Shown one piece after another: positions 6,999 through 18,520 of a stretch of DNA of 33,805 nucleotides. Origin of the DNA: Herpetosiphonaceae bacterium. GTDB taxonomy: Bacteria > Chloroflexota > Chloroflexia > Chloroflexales > Kallotenuaceae. The notes under the pieces are model-generated. The model worked only from the letters and a program-made list of their open reading frames with translations. It had not been told where the DNA came from and did not search any database. Numbering within the stretch: the stretch's first letter is position 1; the number at the start of each line of letters is the position of its first letter. The position numbers and the translations under genes are program-made. Location: NCBI GenBank assembly GCA_036374795.1, contig DASUTC010000280.1, forward strand, positions 1 to 33,805, given 5' to 3'.

Positions 6999-7640
6999 CT
7001 ACTCCACGCTAAGCGAACGTTTCCTCCTTTCTCTGGTCTATGCGGGCGTGAACTGCGTGGCACGCCGCACGCGCACCAAACGCACGTACGCCGGTCGGTG
7101 CCACGACACACCGGCGCTGGACCAGGACGCGAGCACAGGGGAGCCTGGTGGTGCCGGTGTTTGTCAATCAGGCCATCCATCGACACACAAACGTCCTCAA
7201 CGCCGACGATCCAGGGATCGTCCTCCAGGATAGGTGGATGTATTCCGCCAAGAACATCCGGCTGATCCCAGGGACATGGCATGAATCAATGCGATCTGAC
7301 ACCAGGCCCGCTTATTGAAATGCGACGAAGACGACCTGCGATGGGGGTATTAGAGCATACGGGGTGTCGCTACACAATTCCTTTGGGGTACAACGAGGGG
7401 ACCAAAAAGGGGACCAAAACGAACGTGAGAAACCCTGGCGGCCTGAGATGGTATCTCGATACGGACACAGGGATCGCTGGGTGCAGCCGTCCCGCTGGTC
7501 TTGATACGGAGGGGCGTGTCGAAGACCCGCACCACCTGCACAGCGGCGATTCTGCATCGGGACGGGGCATGCCTGGGGGGACGCCCCGGGCCGGGTGCCC
7601 CTGCCACACGGGCATGGCACCCTCCCGGCCTGACGGCACG
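6999..7640. other. intergenic region with one weak small frame
   Basis: This 640-base stretch separates two minus-strand genes. AAGGAGG-like sequence near 7018-7025 on the minus strand could serve a start at 6998. On the plus strand a 56-codon frame starts at GTG 7148, after AGGGGAG, and reads VVPVFVNQAIHRHTNVLNAD, then VLQDRWMYSAKNIRLIPGTW, ending at 7318. It looks protein-like but matches nothing I know and may be a remnant. Confidence 0.35.
7593..7622 (-). terminator. stem-loop after the XRE/NB-ARC/TPR gene
   Basis: GGGTGCC (7593-7599) can pair with GGCACCC (7616-7622); alternative pairings exist in the same GC-rich patch. It lies about 20 bases past the stop at 7641. No T-run follows. 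Confidence 0.35.
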
Positions 7641-10265
7641 CTAGGAAGCGCCCTGTGCGGAATCGGTCGCTAAAGCTATCGCCACTGCTTGCTCCATGGT
7701 CAGCTGGTAGCCTTCTTCCCAGAGCTCGATAAAGGCTATGTGGCTCAGATGTTCTCGAGCTGCTGCCAGCTGTTCCGTGTAGAGCTGATAGCGGGTATGA
7801 TCGGGGGATCGTCGTAGCCCACCTACCTTTTCCCGCTGGCGCGCCGCTGCTCCAAAAAGGCGGATGGCATATGCATGACGCCGACGCCGGGTAGCCGCTG
7901 CCGCTAATCCTTCCAGCGAGGCTACGATCTTCACAAGCTTATCAAGAGTCTGGGCTAGCTGCAGGCTCTCGGCGTACAGCGCATCCATGTGCTCATAGTC
8001 GTGTGCTGCAAACGCAAGATGCCCGAGGCTATGCAGCGTTTCAACGACCTTCTCAACCGCCCCGATCTCTTTCGCCAGGAGGAGGTTTTCAGACAGGTAC
8101 TGCTGAGCCCATTTGTATTTTCCCAGGAAGAGATATGAATCACCAAGAACCAGCAGCGTGTGGGCCAGGAGATGTTTAAATCCGTATTCGTGCGCATAAG
8201 GCAAGATACGTTTGCTGCGCTGAATGGCGTTTTGATACTCGCCTCTGGCGAACGCCACGGTCGCTAGATTATTCTGGATGATATTGCTTGCCTGGATTTC
8301 GCCCACCTTTTGAGCCACGGTGAGGCTTTCACAAAACCAGTATTCTGCGCGCTGGTAGTCACCTAAAGCCTCGGCGGTAGTTCCAAGGGTATTCAGAATA
8401 TGCACTAGATGGCGCGTATCGGGCAGCGAGCGCGCGAGCGCCAGAGCCTCCATGCTATAGTCGTACGCTTGCTGAAATTGCTCCTGCGACGTCACGCTGA
8501 TCGCCAGGTTGTTCAGGGTAGTGACCATCCCCAGGTGATCCTTGAGGCTCTGATAGACCTGGAGGGATTCTGTGAGCAACGCATGGGCCGAGTCACGATC
8601 CCCCTGAGCGTGAGCAAGCACCCCGGCGCTGTTCAGGGCCTTGGCCCGAGGCCCTGTTCCTTCATGTGGTGTCCGATCCAATACCAGGCCCAGCAAGCGC
8701 CGTCCCTCATCGAAATACCCGCGCATCAACCAGAAGCGTCCCAGCGATCCTACGAGACGAAGGGCCATATCGGGAGCGTGGTCCAACGACCACGTGAGGA
8801 CAGTGGAAAAGTTTGCCCGCTCGATCTCCAGGCGGTCTAGGCAGGATACCTGGTGTGGTCCTTTCAGTTCCGGCTCCAGTGTCTCGGCCAGCTGGAGATA
8901 GTAGGCTGCATGTCGCTGGTGGATGAGCGCCGCACTGGCATCCGCCGCAAGAATCGCCTCCGCGTATGTGCGGATCGTCGTCAACATGCTGATGCGTGGA
9001 TGCCCATCTGGTCCTGGTGATTGTTGCACCAGATGCTTGTCGATAAGCGTGAAGAGCCCGTCACGGATATCGATGCTGCGATCTTCAGGATCTTCACAGA
9101 TCGCGATAGCTGCCTCGGCGGTACATCCACCAACAAAGATGCTCAATCGCGCGAATAATCGCTGCGCTCCACGACCGAGCGTATCGTAGCTCCACGCAAT
9201 GGTACGCGTGATGGTTTGCTGGCGTTCGGGTCGATCGTGCGCCGTATCGACCAGAAGCGCGAGCGGGCTACGGAGTTGAGCGAGGAGTGCCGGGAGTGAG
9301 ACATGGGGCGCCCAGGCCGCTGCCAACTCGATGGCGAGAGGCAACCCATCCAAGTGCGTGCAGATGCCGACGACCGTAGTGACATTCTCTGGGAGCAGTG
9401 TGAAGTCTGGCTTGCGCTGCTGCACGCGCTCCACAAAGAGTGCTACCGCTGGGCTACGAGCGACATGGGTGATCGAAGGAAGGTGCGCCATATCTGGAAC
9501 TGCCAGCGGTGCCACAGGAACCTGCCATTCGCTGCGTAAATGCAGAGCGGTGCGGGAAGTGACGAGAATCGACAGCCGCCGACAGTGGGCCAGGAGGGTG
9601 CCGATCAGGGGTGCCGCGTCGATAATTTGCTCGAAGTTGTCCAGGACCAACAGGTGCTGCTGCTCGCGTAGGGCCTCCAAGATCTGTTGGAGCGATGTTT
9701 GCCGGTTATCCCCTTGCAGTTGGAGCGCCTGCTTGATCGTTGATGGAACCAGGATGGGATCACTGATAGGCGCGAGATCCACAAACGTAACGCTGCTGGC
9801 GAAATATGGCACGAGATCTATCGCAGCCTGGAGGGCCAGATGTGTTTTCCCGACACCGGGAGGCCCAAGGAGAGTCATAAGGCGGACATCGGGGCGCTGC
9901 AACTGTCGGCAAATGTGTGCCAGTTCGTCCGCCCGTCCGATCAGCGCTGTAGGCGGTCGTGGGATCTGGGCCAGACATGTGCTCGATGCGGGAAGCTGCC
10001 CATGGTCTACCCCGCGCTGTGGGAGTAGTGGATCTCGCTGACCGGTACGCGCAAAGCGGTTCAGCGCTGCACGCTCCGCGGGCGGTACACAGAGGCAATC
10101 CAGTAAGCGGATCAGGGTTTGTTTGCCAGGGCGGCGCACATTCTGCTCAATGCGCTTGATCGTCTCGATGGCACAACCGACGCATGTGGCGAGTTCAGCT
10201 TGCGTTAGATCCAGCGCACGGCGCTGCTGCTTGAGCCACGCTCCAAAGCTGGTCTCCTCTTCCAT
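7641..10265 (-). CDS. XRE-family / NB-ARC / TPR transcriptional regulator (STAND ATPase)
   Basis: 874 residues. The start at 10265 (MEEETSFGAWLKQQR) is supported by GGAGG 8 bases upstream; longer in-frame starts lack this. An XRE helix-turn-helix occupies residues of about 8-70 (LDLTQAELATCVGCAIETIK). An NB-ARC ATPase follows: Walker A GPPGVGKTHLAL near residue 130, Walker B LLVLDNFEQI near 205, then ILVTSRTALHL and a GLPLAIELAAAWA motif. The C-terminal half is a TPR array (ALNSAGVLAHAQGDRDSAHA, TTLNNLAISVT, ILNTLGTTAEALGDYQRAEY, IIQNNLATVAFARGEYQNAI). Such proteins are signal-responsive regulators in which ligand or partner binding to the TPRs releases the ATPase; the target is unknown. It is a single gene with no operon partner. 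It resembles the decayed fragment at 4005-4260 only in general architecture. Confidence 0.9.
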   Translation of the reverse strand: MEEETSFGAWLKQQRRALDLTQAELATCVGCAIETIKRIEQNVRRPGKQTLIRLLDCLCVPPAERAALNRFARTGQRDPLLPQRGVDHGQLPASSTCLAQIPRPPTALIGRADELAHICRQLQRPDVRLMTLLGPPGVGKTHLALQAAIDLVPYFASSVTFVDLAPISDPILVPSTIKQALQLQGDNRQTSLQQILEALREQQHLLVLDNFEQIIDAAPLIGTLLAHCRRLSILVTSRTALHLRSEWQVPVAPLAVPDMAHLPSITHVARSPAVALFVERVQQRKPDFTLLPENVTTVVGICTHLDGLPLAIELAAAWAPHVSLPALLAQLRSPLALLVDTAHDRPERQQTITRTIAWSYDTLGRGAQRLFARLSIFVGGCTAEAAIAICEDPEDRSIDIRDGLFTLIDKHLVQQSPGPDGHPRISMLTTIRTYAEAILAADASAALIHQRHAAYYLQLAETLEPELKGPHQVSCLDRLEIERANFSTVLTWSLDHAPDMALRLVGSLGRFWLMRGYFDEGRRLLGLVLDRTPHEGTGPRAKALNSAGVLAHAQGDRDSAHALLTESLQVYQSLKDHLGMVTTLNNLAISVTSQEQFQQAYDYSMEALALARSLPDTRHLVHILNTLGTTAEALGDYQRAEYWFCESLTVAQKVGEIQASNIIQNNLATVAFARGEYQNAIQRSKRILPYAHEYGFKHLLAHTLLVLGDSYLFLGKYKWAQQYLSENLLLAKEIGAVEKVVETLHSLGHLAFAAHDYEHMDALYAESLQLAQTLDKLVKIVASLEGLAAAATRRRRHAYAIRLFGAAARQREKVGGLRRSPDHTRYQLYTEQLAAAREHLSHIAFIELWEEGYQLTMEQAVAIALATDSAQGAS

Positions 10266-10537
10266 TGGCAAATCCTCCACAAGATAGCACATAGCCCTAT
10301 GGCGGTAGGTATGCTCATTTGAGCATTCGATACTGGTCGTGAGATGGTCTGCGAGGGTCGTCATCGCCAGCATGACCAGGCCAGGCCGAAGGCTACCGAT
10401 CGACCATAGCCCATGCCCAGCGACCGAGCGCGCGGCGCGTTTTGGCGGTGGGGATCTGGTCAAGCGCCTGCGTTGGAACGTCAACCCACGTATGCTTACG
10501 AGCGATTGCCGAGCGATGCTCGAAGGAGGCGGGATCG
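10266..10537. other. upstream region of the STAND regulator
   Basis: This holds the regulator's Shine-Dalgarno and, by position, its promoter, but no convincing -35/-10 pair or palindrome was found. The frame of the regulator stays open to 10484 on the minus strand. Confidence 0.35.
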
Positions 10538-10834
10538 ATGGAACACTCGCTCCTGCGGTTTATGCTTCCTCGCTCATGGCCTACCGTGGCGGAGGTTCTC
10601 TCCTCAACCAGACCTGAGTTGAGCCTATTCCCGCCAGTCACACGGGCAATGGCGATGGTCGCTGGCATGCTGCTGGCTCCAGGGAGCAAACACGCACACA
10701 GGACGAGCGTAGCATCAAGGCGGCGGCAAGGTGTGAGCCAGGTCATACCTTTTCTCGTGCAGAAAGAGAAAGGGGGGCTGGGACAAGTATACCGATTCTA
10801 TCGATACCTGCAAACTCATGAAGTGCGCTGGTAG
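10538..10834 (+). CDS. small unrecognised protein, possibly a transposase N-terminal fragment
   Basis: 98 residues, with a very good Shine-Dalgarno (GAAGGAGG, 8 bases before ATG). The sequence MEHSLLRFMLPRSWPTVAEV followed by hydrophobic (AMAMVAGMLLAPGSKH) and basic/aromatic parts (LGQVYRFYRYLQTHEVRW) recalls the N-terminal helical part of DDE transposases in which a 'LL.APG.KT' segment precedes the catalytic core. No DDE residues follow and no terminal inverted repeats were found. After the TAG the same frame stays open for 44 more codons (YVKVGLERTDEREGSIDGRA). It may be a broken insertion sequence or an unrelated small gene. Confidence 0.4.
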   Translation: MEHSLLRFMLPRSWPTVAEVLSSTRPELSLFPPVTRAMAMVAGMLLAPGSKHAHRTSVASRRRQGVSQVIPFLVQKEKGGLGQVYRFYRYLQTHEVRW

Positions 10835-11322
10835 GGCTACGTCAAAGTCGGGCTGGAACGGACCGATGAGCGCGAGGGGTCGATCGACGGACGCGCCATA
10901 CGTCCGTACGGCAGGGGCCGACCTCGATCGTGGGGCATGCGCGGCGCGGTACCCACCAGCGGTAGCAGCTGACAGGTACGCTTTTGGGTGAAGCCGGTTT
11001 GCAGAAGCGCCATCGGTCGCGGCAACCCGGGATCTGGACATACGCTGCGGGTCGGTTTCTGGGAGGCACACCTGATGCCAGCGGTTGACCGGCCACTTCA
11101 CCGCAGATCCGTGATGCCGCTGAGTCTGGTGCGTGGCATGAGAATCGCTATGCGTCCATCACCAGATCATCCATGTTGCGTTCTCGCCCCGTGCTGCACC
11201 GCAACCGCCTCCAGCGGCGCGACGAACGGACTGATCCTCGCATCATGGTTCAGCGCGTGGCATGAATGTTTATGCACATCAGCTCATACGAGGAAGGGTG
11301 GCCGACGTGCCGGAGGTATCGA
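10835..11322. other. region between the small gene and the hybrid kinase
   Basis: Frames are open on both strands, none with a ribosome binding site and protein-like composition. The last bases hold GGAGG, the kinase Shine-Dalgarno. Part may be decayed continuation of the 10538 gene. Confidence 0.4.
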
Positions 11323-13815
11323 ATGCAAGCTCCTGAGTCGCAGATCCCTGATCGCCTCGACACACAGGCGCAGCTGCACCATTTTCTTACCTGGCTCATC
11401 GGGACGCTTGCCGGTTTTATCATCCTGGACATCGGCGCCATCGTGTTGTTCGGCGACGGATGGACGGCGCTGACGATGGCAGCTACGGCCCTCTTCATCG
11501 GAATCCTGTTCGTCGCGCGGCGCTGGATGAGCCAAGACCGACTAAAACCAGCCGTGTTGCTGATCGCGATCAGCGCCTGGATCATGGACATCGCCGGCAT
11601 TCTGATCCAGCCCGCGTTTCTCTCCACGCTCGCCATCGCCCCGCTGCTCGTCATCGCCCTGGTCTTACCGTATGTCCACGGCACTACCCTCCGCTACCTG
11701 ATGGTAGCCTGCTGGAGCGTGACCATCCTGATTGCGGCGCTGGGCGAAGTGATCGAGCGGCCAAGCCCGCTCCCGCTCTGGCTCTTGACCGTTCTGCGCC
11801 TCAGCTCGCTGGGTGCCGCCCTTGCGCTGATCCTGCTGCTCCTCTGGCAGTTTCGCACCAATCTGCTCGTGCTCGTGAGTCGCATGCATGATGCGTACAC
11901 GGCGTTACAGGATCGCGAAACGCAGCTTCGGACGATCGTCACCAATGTGCCGGTCATTCTCTTCACCGTGGATGCGCAGGGTGCCTTTACCCTGGTGGAA
12001 GGCAAGTCACTCACCGCGCGCGGCTTCGACACAGAGTCGCTGGTTGGTCAGTCGATCGTGGATCGATATGCCGACGCATTTCCTGAAACGCTGGCGCTCT
12101 TCCGCCAGGCGCTCGCGGGAGAAACGGTGCAGTGGAGCGGGAAGCGGGACGATCGGCACTACGAGGTGTACCTGACGCCGCTGCCCGCAGCGCCTGGGCA
12201 GGGTCACGGGGTCATTGGGATAGCACTTGATAGTACCGAGCGAGTACGCGCGGAGCTGGCCCGCCAGGCGGCTGAGGCGCAGCTCCACACGGTGATCAAC
12301 CATCTCCCCATCGTCTTCTACGCCGTGAATCGGCACGGCATCATTACCCTCGCCGAAGGCAAAGGACTGTATGCGTTCGGGTTGCAGCCTGGGCAGGTTG
12401 TGGGAAAGTCCGCGCTCGATCTGTTTCCCGACTCGTCGATGATCCAGGACGTTGCCCGCCGGGGGCTGGCTGGGGAGGCGTTCCAGACGGAGATCGAGGT
12501 AGCCAACCATGTGTTTGCCCTATGGATTACGCCGCAACATGATGAGTCGGCTGCGTTCGTCGGGTATCTCGGAATCGCCACCGACATCACCGAACAGAAA
12601 CGCCTCACGGCCCAGATGCTGCACGTACAAAAGCTGGAAACCGTGGGACGCCTGGCCGGCGGCATCGCCCATGACTTCAACAACCTGCTCTCGGTCATGA
12701 GCGGGTGCGCCGCCCTTGCCCAGATGACTCTGCCACCCGATCATCCAGCCGTTGCGGATCTGGAGGAAATTCAGCGCGCGGTGGAGCGCGGGGCGAATCT
12801 CACCGGACGGCTGCTCACCTTTGCCCGCAAGCAGGTGACGCTGCCCGGCATGATTGATCTCAACAGCCAGATTGTTGGGGTGAGTCAGCTGCTCCGCCGG
12901 TTGGTCGGCAAGGAGATTGACGTAGTCACAGAGCTGGCGTCGGAGGTGAGGCCCGTCATCGCCGATTCGAGTCAGATGGACCAGGTATTGATGAACCTGG
13001 CGGTCAACGCGCGGGATGCCATGCCGGAGGGCGGCACCCTGACGATCACAACGTCCAATGTTACAGTTGAAGCGGGTGATGCGCTCCATAGCCTAGTGCC
13101 TCCGGGAGCGTATGTCCGCGTGGCGGTCCAGGATACCGGGTACGGGATCCCATCGGACGTGGTGGAGCATGTCTTTGAGCCATTCTTTACGACGAAACCA
13201 CCAGGGCAGGGGACCGGCCTGGGCTTAGCAACCTGCTATGGCATTATCAAGCAGCATCACGGACACATCGGGCTGACCAGCCGCCTGGGGTACGGCACCA
13301 CGGTCACGGTGTACCTTCCCGTGGCCCGCGACCACCACCCGGCGCAGGCGCACGCGCCGACGACAACCGGGCTGCCGTGTGGAACCGAAACGGTGCTGCT
13401 CGCCGAAGACGACGCAGCCGTGCGTGAGCTGATCGCAAAGGTGCTGACGGCGCAGGGCTACACCGTGCTGACCGCCGTTGACGGCGAGGAGGGGCTGGGG
13501 ATAGCAGCAACCTATCCAGCGACGATTCATCTGGCGATTACCGATATGGAGATGCCCAAGCTGAGCGGTGCTGCGCTCGTCAAGCATCTGATGGAGATGC
13601 GGCCCACCAGCAAGATCATCGTGATGTCGGGGGATACAGTGACCGTGATCGATGAAATCGGGCTGGTGGACCAGGTTGCGGCGTTCTTGCAGAAGCCGGT
13701 GACGCCGGAGCAGTTGACGCACACGGTGCGCGCCGTTCTGGATGGCAACCTTGCCAGTGCGGCCTGGCGGGTCGGCAATCAGGACAGCGACAGCGCGAAG
13801 CGGAGCGCGCCGTGA
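11323..13815 (+). CDS. membrane-bound PAS-containing hybrid histidine kinase
   Basis: 830 residues. The start at 11323 ([10 protein letters not shown]) follows GGAGG at 6 bases; an upstream ATG at 11266 lacks one. Residues of about 20-185 hold some five or six hydrophobic helices ([35 protein letters not shown]) with short loops. Two PAS domains follow (about 197-310 and 317-430; [17 protein letters not shown] and [16 protein letters not shown]). The dimerisation domain has the phosphoacceptor H450 ([11 protein letters not shown]), a variant typical of PAS-linked hybrid kinases. The ATPase domain has [14 protein letters not shown] and [16 protein letters not shown]. The C-terminal receiver has D741 (ITDMEMP) and K791 (LQKPVT). 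The autophosphorylated His is expected to pass phosphate to D741; no partner regulator or output domain lies nearby. The signal is unknown. It converges on the aminotransferase gene. Confidence 0.92.
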   Translation: MQAPESQIPDRLDTQAQLHHFLTWLIGTLAGFIILDIGAIVLFGDGWTALTMAATALFIGILFVARRWMSQDRLKPAVLLIAISAWIMDIAGILIQPAFLSTLAIAPLLVIALVLPYVHGTTLRYLMVACWSVTILIAALGEVIERPSPLPLWLLTVLRLSSLGAALALILLLLWQFRTNLLVLVSRMHDAYTALQDRETQLRTIVTNVPVILFTVDAQGAFTLVEGKSLTARGFDTESLVGQSIVDRYADAFPETLALFRQALAGETVQWSGKRDDRHYEVYLTPLPAAPGQGHGVIGIALDSTERVRAELARQAAEAQLHTVINHLPIVFYAVNRHGIITLAEGKGLYAFGLQPGQVVGKSALDLFPDSSMIQDVARRGLAGEAFQTEIEVANHVFALWITPQHDESAAFVGYLGIATDITEQKRLTAQMLHVQKLETVGRLAGGIAHDFNNLLSVMSGCAALAQMTLPPDHPAVADLEEIQRAVERGANLTGRLLTFARKQVTLPGMIDLNSQIVGVSQLLRRLVGKEIDVVTELASEVRPVIADSSQMDQVLMNLAVNARDAMPEGGTLTITTSNVTVEAGDALHSLVPPGAYVRVAVQDTGYGIPSDVVEHVFEPFFTTKPPGQGTGLGLATCYGIIKQHHGHIGLTSRLGYGTTVTVYLPVARDHHPAQAHAPTTTGLPCGTETVLLAEDDAAVRELIAKVLTAQGYTVLTAVDGEEGLGIAATYPATIHLAITDMEMPKLSGAALVKHLMEMRPTSKIIVMSGDTVTVIDEIGLVDQVAAFLQKPVTPEQLTHTVRAVLDGNLASAAWRVGNQDSDSAKRSAP

Positions 13816-13864
13816 ACGCCGCCTGGCCGACGTATTCTCCGTGCCATCCGAGATCATTTCGGGG

Positions 13865-15211
13865 CTACGCTACCGCTCGATCGATGATCTCAAGGCCGCG
13901 GTCGATGATCGCCAGCCCTTCGCGCAGTTGCTCCTCAGTGATACAGAGCGGCGGGTTGATAAAGAATGTATTCCAACGCACAAAGGTAAACAGGCCGTTA
14001 TGCCGCAGAAATGCGTTGAATTCCGGCATCGGGCCGAGCTCATCCGGGCCGGGATTGAACGGTATCAGCGGTTCGCGAGTGGCGCGGTTTTTGACCAGCT
14101 CGACGATACTGAACAGCCCAATCGACCGGACATCGCCCACCGAAGGATGCCGCTCCTTGTACTGGTGCAGCTCCGCTGCGAGCACCTGGCCCAGCACCCG
14201 CGCATTTTCGATCAGCCGGTCCTCCTGGTACACCTTGATACAGGCGATTGCCGCCGCACAGCCGACCGGATGCGCGTTGTAGGTAAGCCCAGCCGAGAGT
14301 GGCCGGTCCTCGAAGTACTCGGCGATCGTATCCGTGACGATCGTCGCGCCCAGCGGCACGTAGGCCGAGGTCAGCCCTTTGGCGACCGTCATAATATCAG
14401 GTGTGACGCCCCAGTGATCCACGGCAAACCATGCCCCGGTTCTGCCAAAGCCGCTCATAACCTCATCGCAAATCAGCAGAATACCGTACCGGGTACAAAG
14501 TTCGCGCAGGCCAGGCAAATACCCGTCGGGCGGAATGATCAGCCCATTCGTGCCGACGACTGGCTCGACGATGACCGCGGCGATCGTGTGGGGTCCTTCA
14601 AATCGGATCACATCCTCGATATGGTTGAGACAATCCAGCGTACAGGCCGGTCGATCACCGCACCAGCGGCAGCGATAGCGATCCGGGTCCATCACGCGAA
14701 CAACTCCAGGAATGCCGGGCTCAGCGGCCCAGCGCCGAGGATCGCCAGTCAGCGTAATCGCGCCTGCCGTCGCCCCATGATACGAGCGGTAGCGCGCAAT
14801 GATCTTGTGACGGCCCGTGACCATCCGCGCGATCTTGATGGCGTTCTCGTTGGCCTCGGCTCCGCCGTTTGTGAAAAAGGCTTTGCTGAGATTACCAGGC
14901 GTGATCTCTTGGAGCAGCCGACCCAGCTCAGCGCGCGCTGCGGTCGTCGCAGCCGTGGGCGCAACATAACAGAGCTTGTCGATCTGCGCCTTGATCGCGC
15001 TCAGCACGCGCTCGTCGCCATGACCGATGTTGACGCACATCAGCTGCGAGTTAAAATCCAGGTAGCGCGTGCCGTCAACATCCCAGACATAGATGCCCTT
15101 GGCTCGATCGATCACGAGCGGCTTGATCGCCCGCTGAGCGGTCCACTCGTACAGCGTGGTTTCACGCGAAAGGTCAAGGATGTCCTGCCGTGAACGGGTG
15201 CCTGGTGTCAT
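13865..15211 (-). CDS. class III PLP-dependent aminotransferase
   Basis: 448 residues; AAGGAG lies 7 bases before the ATG. The fold-type I class III pattern is clear: WDVDGTRYLDFNSQ near the N-terminus, FFTNGGAEANENAIKIAR (phosphate cup), YRSYHGATAGA, VIVEPVVGTNG, CDEVMSGFGRTG (the Asp contacts the PLP nitrogen) and TVAKGLTSAYVPLGA with the Schiff-base Lys. A Cys-rich insert (CRWCGDRPACTLDCLNH) after the YHG block is notable and suits the taurine/beta-alanine-pyruvate-type branch. The substrate cannot be read from the sequence; omega-amino acids or taurine are possible donors. It is separated from the arabinose genes by 308 bases and an intervening hairpin, so it is probably an independent unit. 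Confidence 0.9.
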   Translation of the reverse strand: MTPGTRSRQDILDLSRETTLYEWTAQRAIKPLVIDRAKGIYVWDVDGTRYLDFNSQLMCVNIGHGDERVLSAIKAQIDKLCYVAPTAATTAARAELGRLLQEITPGNLSKAFFTNGGAEANENAIKIARMVTGRHKIIARYRSYHGATAGAITLTGDPRRWAAEPGIPGVVRVMDPDRYRCRWCGDRPACTLDCLNHIEDVIRFEGPHTIAAVIVEPVVGTNGLIIPPDGYLPGLRELCTRYGILLICDEVMSGFGRTGAWFAVDHWGVTPDIMTVAKGLTSAYVPLGATIVTDTIAEYFEDRPLSAGLTYNAHPVGCAAAIACIKVYQEDRLIENARVLGQVLAAELHQYKERHPSVGDVRSIGLFSIVELVKNRATREPLIPFNPGPDELGPMPEFNAFLRHNGLFTFVRWNTFFINPPLCITEEQLREGLAIIDRGLEIIDRAVA

Positions 15212-15275
15212 ACGCCAACTCCTTAGACCGGCAAGAACAGAAACCGATCCTTGCCTTTGCGTTATCGTACAGCGT

Positions 15276-15281
15276 ATTATA
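15276..15281 (-). promoter_or_regulatory. possible -10 box of the aminotransferase gene
   Basis: TATAAT on the minus strand, about 65 bases before the start codon, in a short AT-rich patch. No good -35 box lies 16-18 bases upstream, so this is tentative. Confidence 0.25.
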
Positions 15282-15461
15282 CTATCACGTCAGTTCGGAA
15301 TGACGGTCGCCGTGCTGGAGCCTGTGCCGTCGCTGCAGGTGCGCACTGACGACGGAGCCGCATCGATTCTCCTGCCATTCGCCCACAACGTACACGTCAG
15401 GAATCTCCAGGCATGTGCGGTGCCGCCTTTACCGATGCGCCCAATCAGCGGCACGGTTCGA
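15282..15461. other. rest of the gap between aminotransferase and GH51 genes
   Basis: No gene is supported here. It lies between the possible -10 box and the stem-loop that follows the GH51 gene. Confidence 0.4.
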
Positions 15462-15486
15462 TCGGGCACCGTGTGGTGGTGCCCGA
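15462..15486 (-). terminator. stem-loop after the GH51 gene at the end of the arabinose locus
   Basis: Perfect 9-bp arms TCGGGCACC and GGTGCCCGA with a 7-base loop, 34 bases past the GH51 stop. No T-run follows. The position suits the 3' end of the arabinose transcript. Confidence 0.5.
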
Positions 15487-15519
15487 CCATCACTTCAGCG
15501 CGGACGCGCATGTGCATGT

Positions 15520-17091
<1,572 letters not shown>

Positions 17092-17115
17092 TCACGCACA
17101 CCATCGCGCCTGCAA

Positions 17116-17177
17116 CGCCCCGGCCCGAAGACCGGCCATCGAGCGCGCGGGGCGCAGGTCGCCTGTCCGTAACAGGC
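17116..17177 (-). terminator. stem-loops after the transaldolase gene
   Basis: Two elements lie in the 160-base gap. GCCTGT-CCGTA-ACAGGC (17161-17177) starts 17 bases after the transaldolase stop. A longer-range pairing CGCCCCG (17116-17122) with CGGGGCG (17148-17154) follows. Neither has a T-run. They may attenuate, or protect the 3' end of, the upstream message. Confidence 0.35.
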
Positions 17178-17194
17178 ACGGTCCATCTCAGGTT

Positions 17195-18394
17195 TCAACG
17201 GCGTTGTTCGGCACCCAGCGCAACGTGTTGCCCGCCTGGACTCGCTGCCAGGATGGTGTCGCGCTTCGTGCGCAACTGATGGAGCAGCGTGTCGAACGAA
17301 GCCGTGAACGATCGCACCCCCTCCACCACCAGTCGGCGCTCCGTGATCTCCTGGAGATCGATGCCGACGTCCGCCAGCTCGCTCACCACCTGCTGCGCGT
17401 GCCCGATGTCCTCCTCGACGGTGGTCCCACGGACCACCCCGTGATCGGCAAACGCGAGCAGTGCGCTCTCCGGCACCGTGTTCACGGTATGGGGTCCGAC
17501 CAGCTCCGCCACATACATCGTATCGGGGTAGGCCGGATTCTTCGTGCTGGTGCTGGCCCACAGCGGTCGTTGGAGGTTGGGACCTTTCGCTCGGAGCGCC
17601 TCCCAACGAGGATTGGGGATCTCCTGTCCAAAGACACGCTTGAACGCCTGATAGGCCAGCTTTGCGTTAGCGATGGCCGCCTTGCCCAAGAGCCCACGCA
17701 GCCGCGCCTGCTCGGTCGCATCGTCCGACGCCTGGATCTGCGCCGCAAGCTCGTTGTCGACCATCGTGTCGACGCGGCTGACGAAGAAGCTCGCGACGGA
17801 GTGAATCCGGTCGATTGGTTGACCCTCCGCGACCCGGCGCTCCAGCCCCTTGAGGTAGGCATCGATCACCTGCTCGTACACTGACACCGCAAAGAGCAGC
17901 GTGATGTTGATACTCAGCCCCTCAGAGATTAGCTGCTCGACGGCTGGAATACCTTCCTGGGTACCGGGGATTTTGACCATCAGATTGGGCCTGCCCACCG
18001 TACGCCATAGCCAGCGAGCTTCCGCCACGGTTTCCTGCGTGTCGTGGGCGAGCCATGGACTCACCTCGATGCTCACCTGTCCGTCGATGTGCTGCGTCGC
18101 TTCGTAGAGTGGCATCAGGACATCGCATGCGCGACGAATGTCGTCGGTCGCCAGCCGCTCATAGATCTCCGGCGCGCGCAGGCCCGACTCGCTCAGGGCA
18201 CGAATGTCGTCATCGTAGTCCGCACTACCGCCAAAGGCTTTCTCGAAGATGGTCGGGTTGGAGGTCACGCCAACCACGGCGTAGTCATCGACCAGCTTCT
18301 GCAACTGGCCGGATGCGATCAGTCCCCGGCTGATGCTGTCGTACCAGATGCTCTGACCACGCTTGCGCAGATCGAACAATGGGTTTTTGGACAT
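17195..18394 (-). CDS. tal: transaldolase (long bacterial form)
   Basis: 399 residues; the ATG at 18394 (MSKNPLFDLRKRGQSIWYDS) follows GGAGGGG at 5 bases, while the frame is open much further upstream. Family marks: WYDSISRGLI, VGVTSNPTIFEKA, VSIEVSPWLAHDT, NLMVKIPGT with the Schiff-base Lys, INITLLFAV and SVASFFVSRVDTMVD. It moves a dihydroxyacetone unit from sedoheptulose 7-phosphate to glyceraldehyde 3-phosphate in the non-oxidative pentose phosphate pathway. Its place after araA suggests it helps drain the xylulose 5-phosphate made from arabinose. Length fits the 360-400 residue class seen in actinobacteria, cyanobacteria and Chloroflexi. No transketolase is present in the window. Confidence 0.95.
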   Translation of the reverse strand: MSKNPLFDLRKRGQSIWYDSISRGLIASGQLQKLVDDYAVVGVTSNPTIFEKAFGGSADYDDDIRALSESGLRAPEIYERLATDDIRRACDVLMPLYEATQHIDGQVSIEVSPWLAHDTQETVAEARWLWRTVGRPNLMVKIPGTQEGIPAVEQLISEGLSINITLLFAVSVYEQVIDAYLKGLERRVAEGQPIDRIHSVASFFVSRVDTMVDNELAAQIQASDDATEQARLRGLLGKAAIANAKLAYQAFKRVFGQEIPNPRWEALRAKGPNLQRPLWASTSTKNPAYPDTMYVAELVGPHTVNTVPESALLAFADHGVVRGTTVEEDIGHAQQVVSELADVGIDLQEITERRLVVEGVRSFTASFDTLLHQLRTKRDTILAASPGGQHVALGAEQRR

Positions 18395-18520
18395 GATTGC
18401 CCCTCCACACGACGTTAGAGCGCTCGGTCGCGGCTGGATGGCACCAGCGTGCGAGGCGCGGCGACAACGGTTTCCGATGTCAAATCGTAGATCCAGCCCA
18501 GGCTCGAAAGCTTCAAGTGA

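Noticed and set aside
10415-11322. Complete insertion sequence
   Set aside because: The small gene at 10538 resembles a transposase start, but no catalytic residues, terminal inverted repeats or target duplications were found.
13742-15193. A 483-codon plus-strand open frame
   Set aside because: Antisense to the class III aminotransferase, whose PLP motifs are unmistakable.
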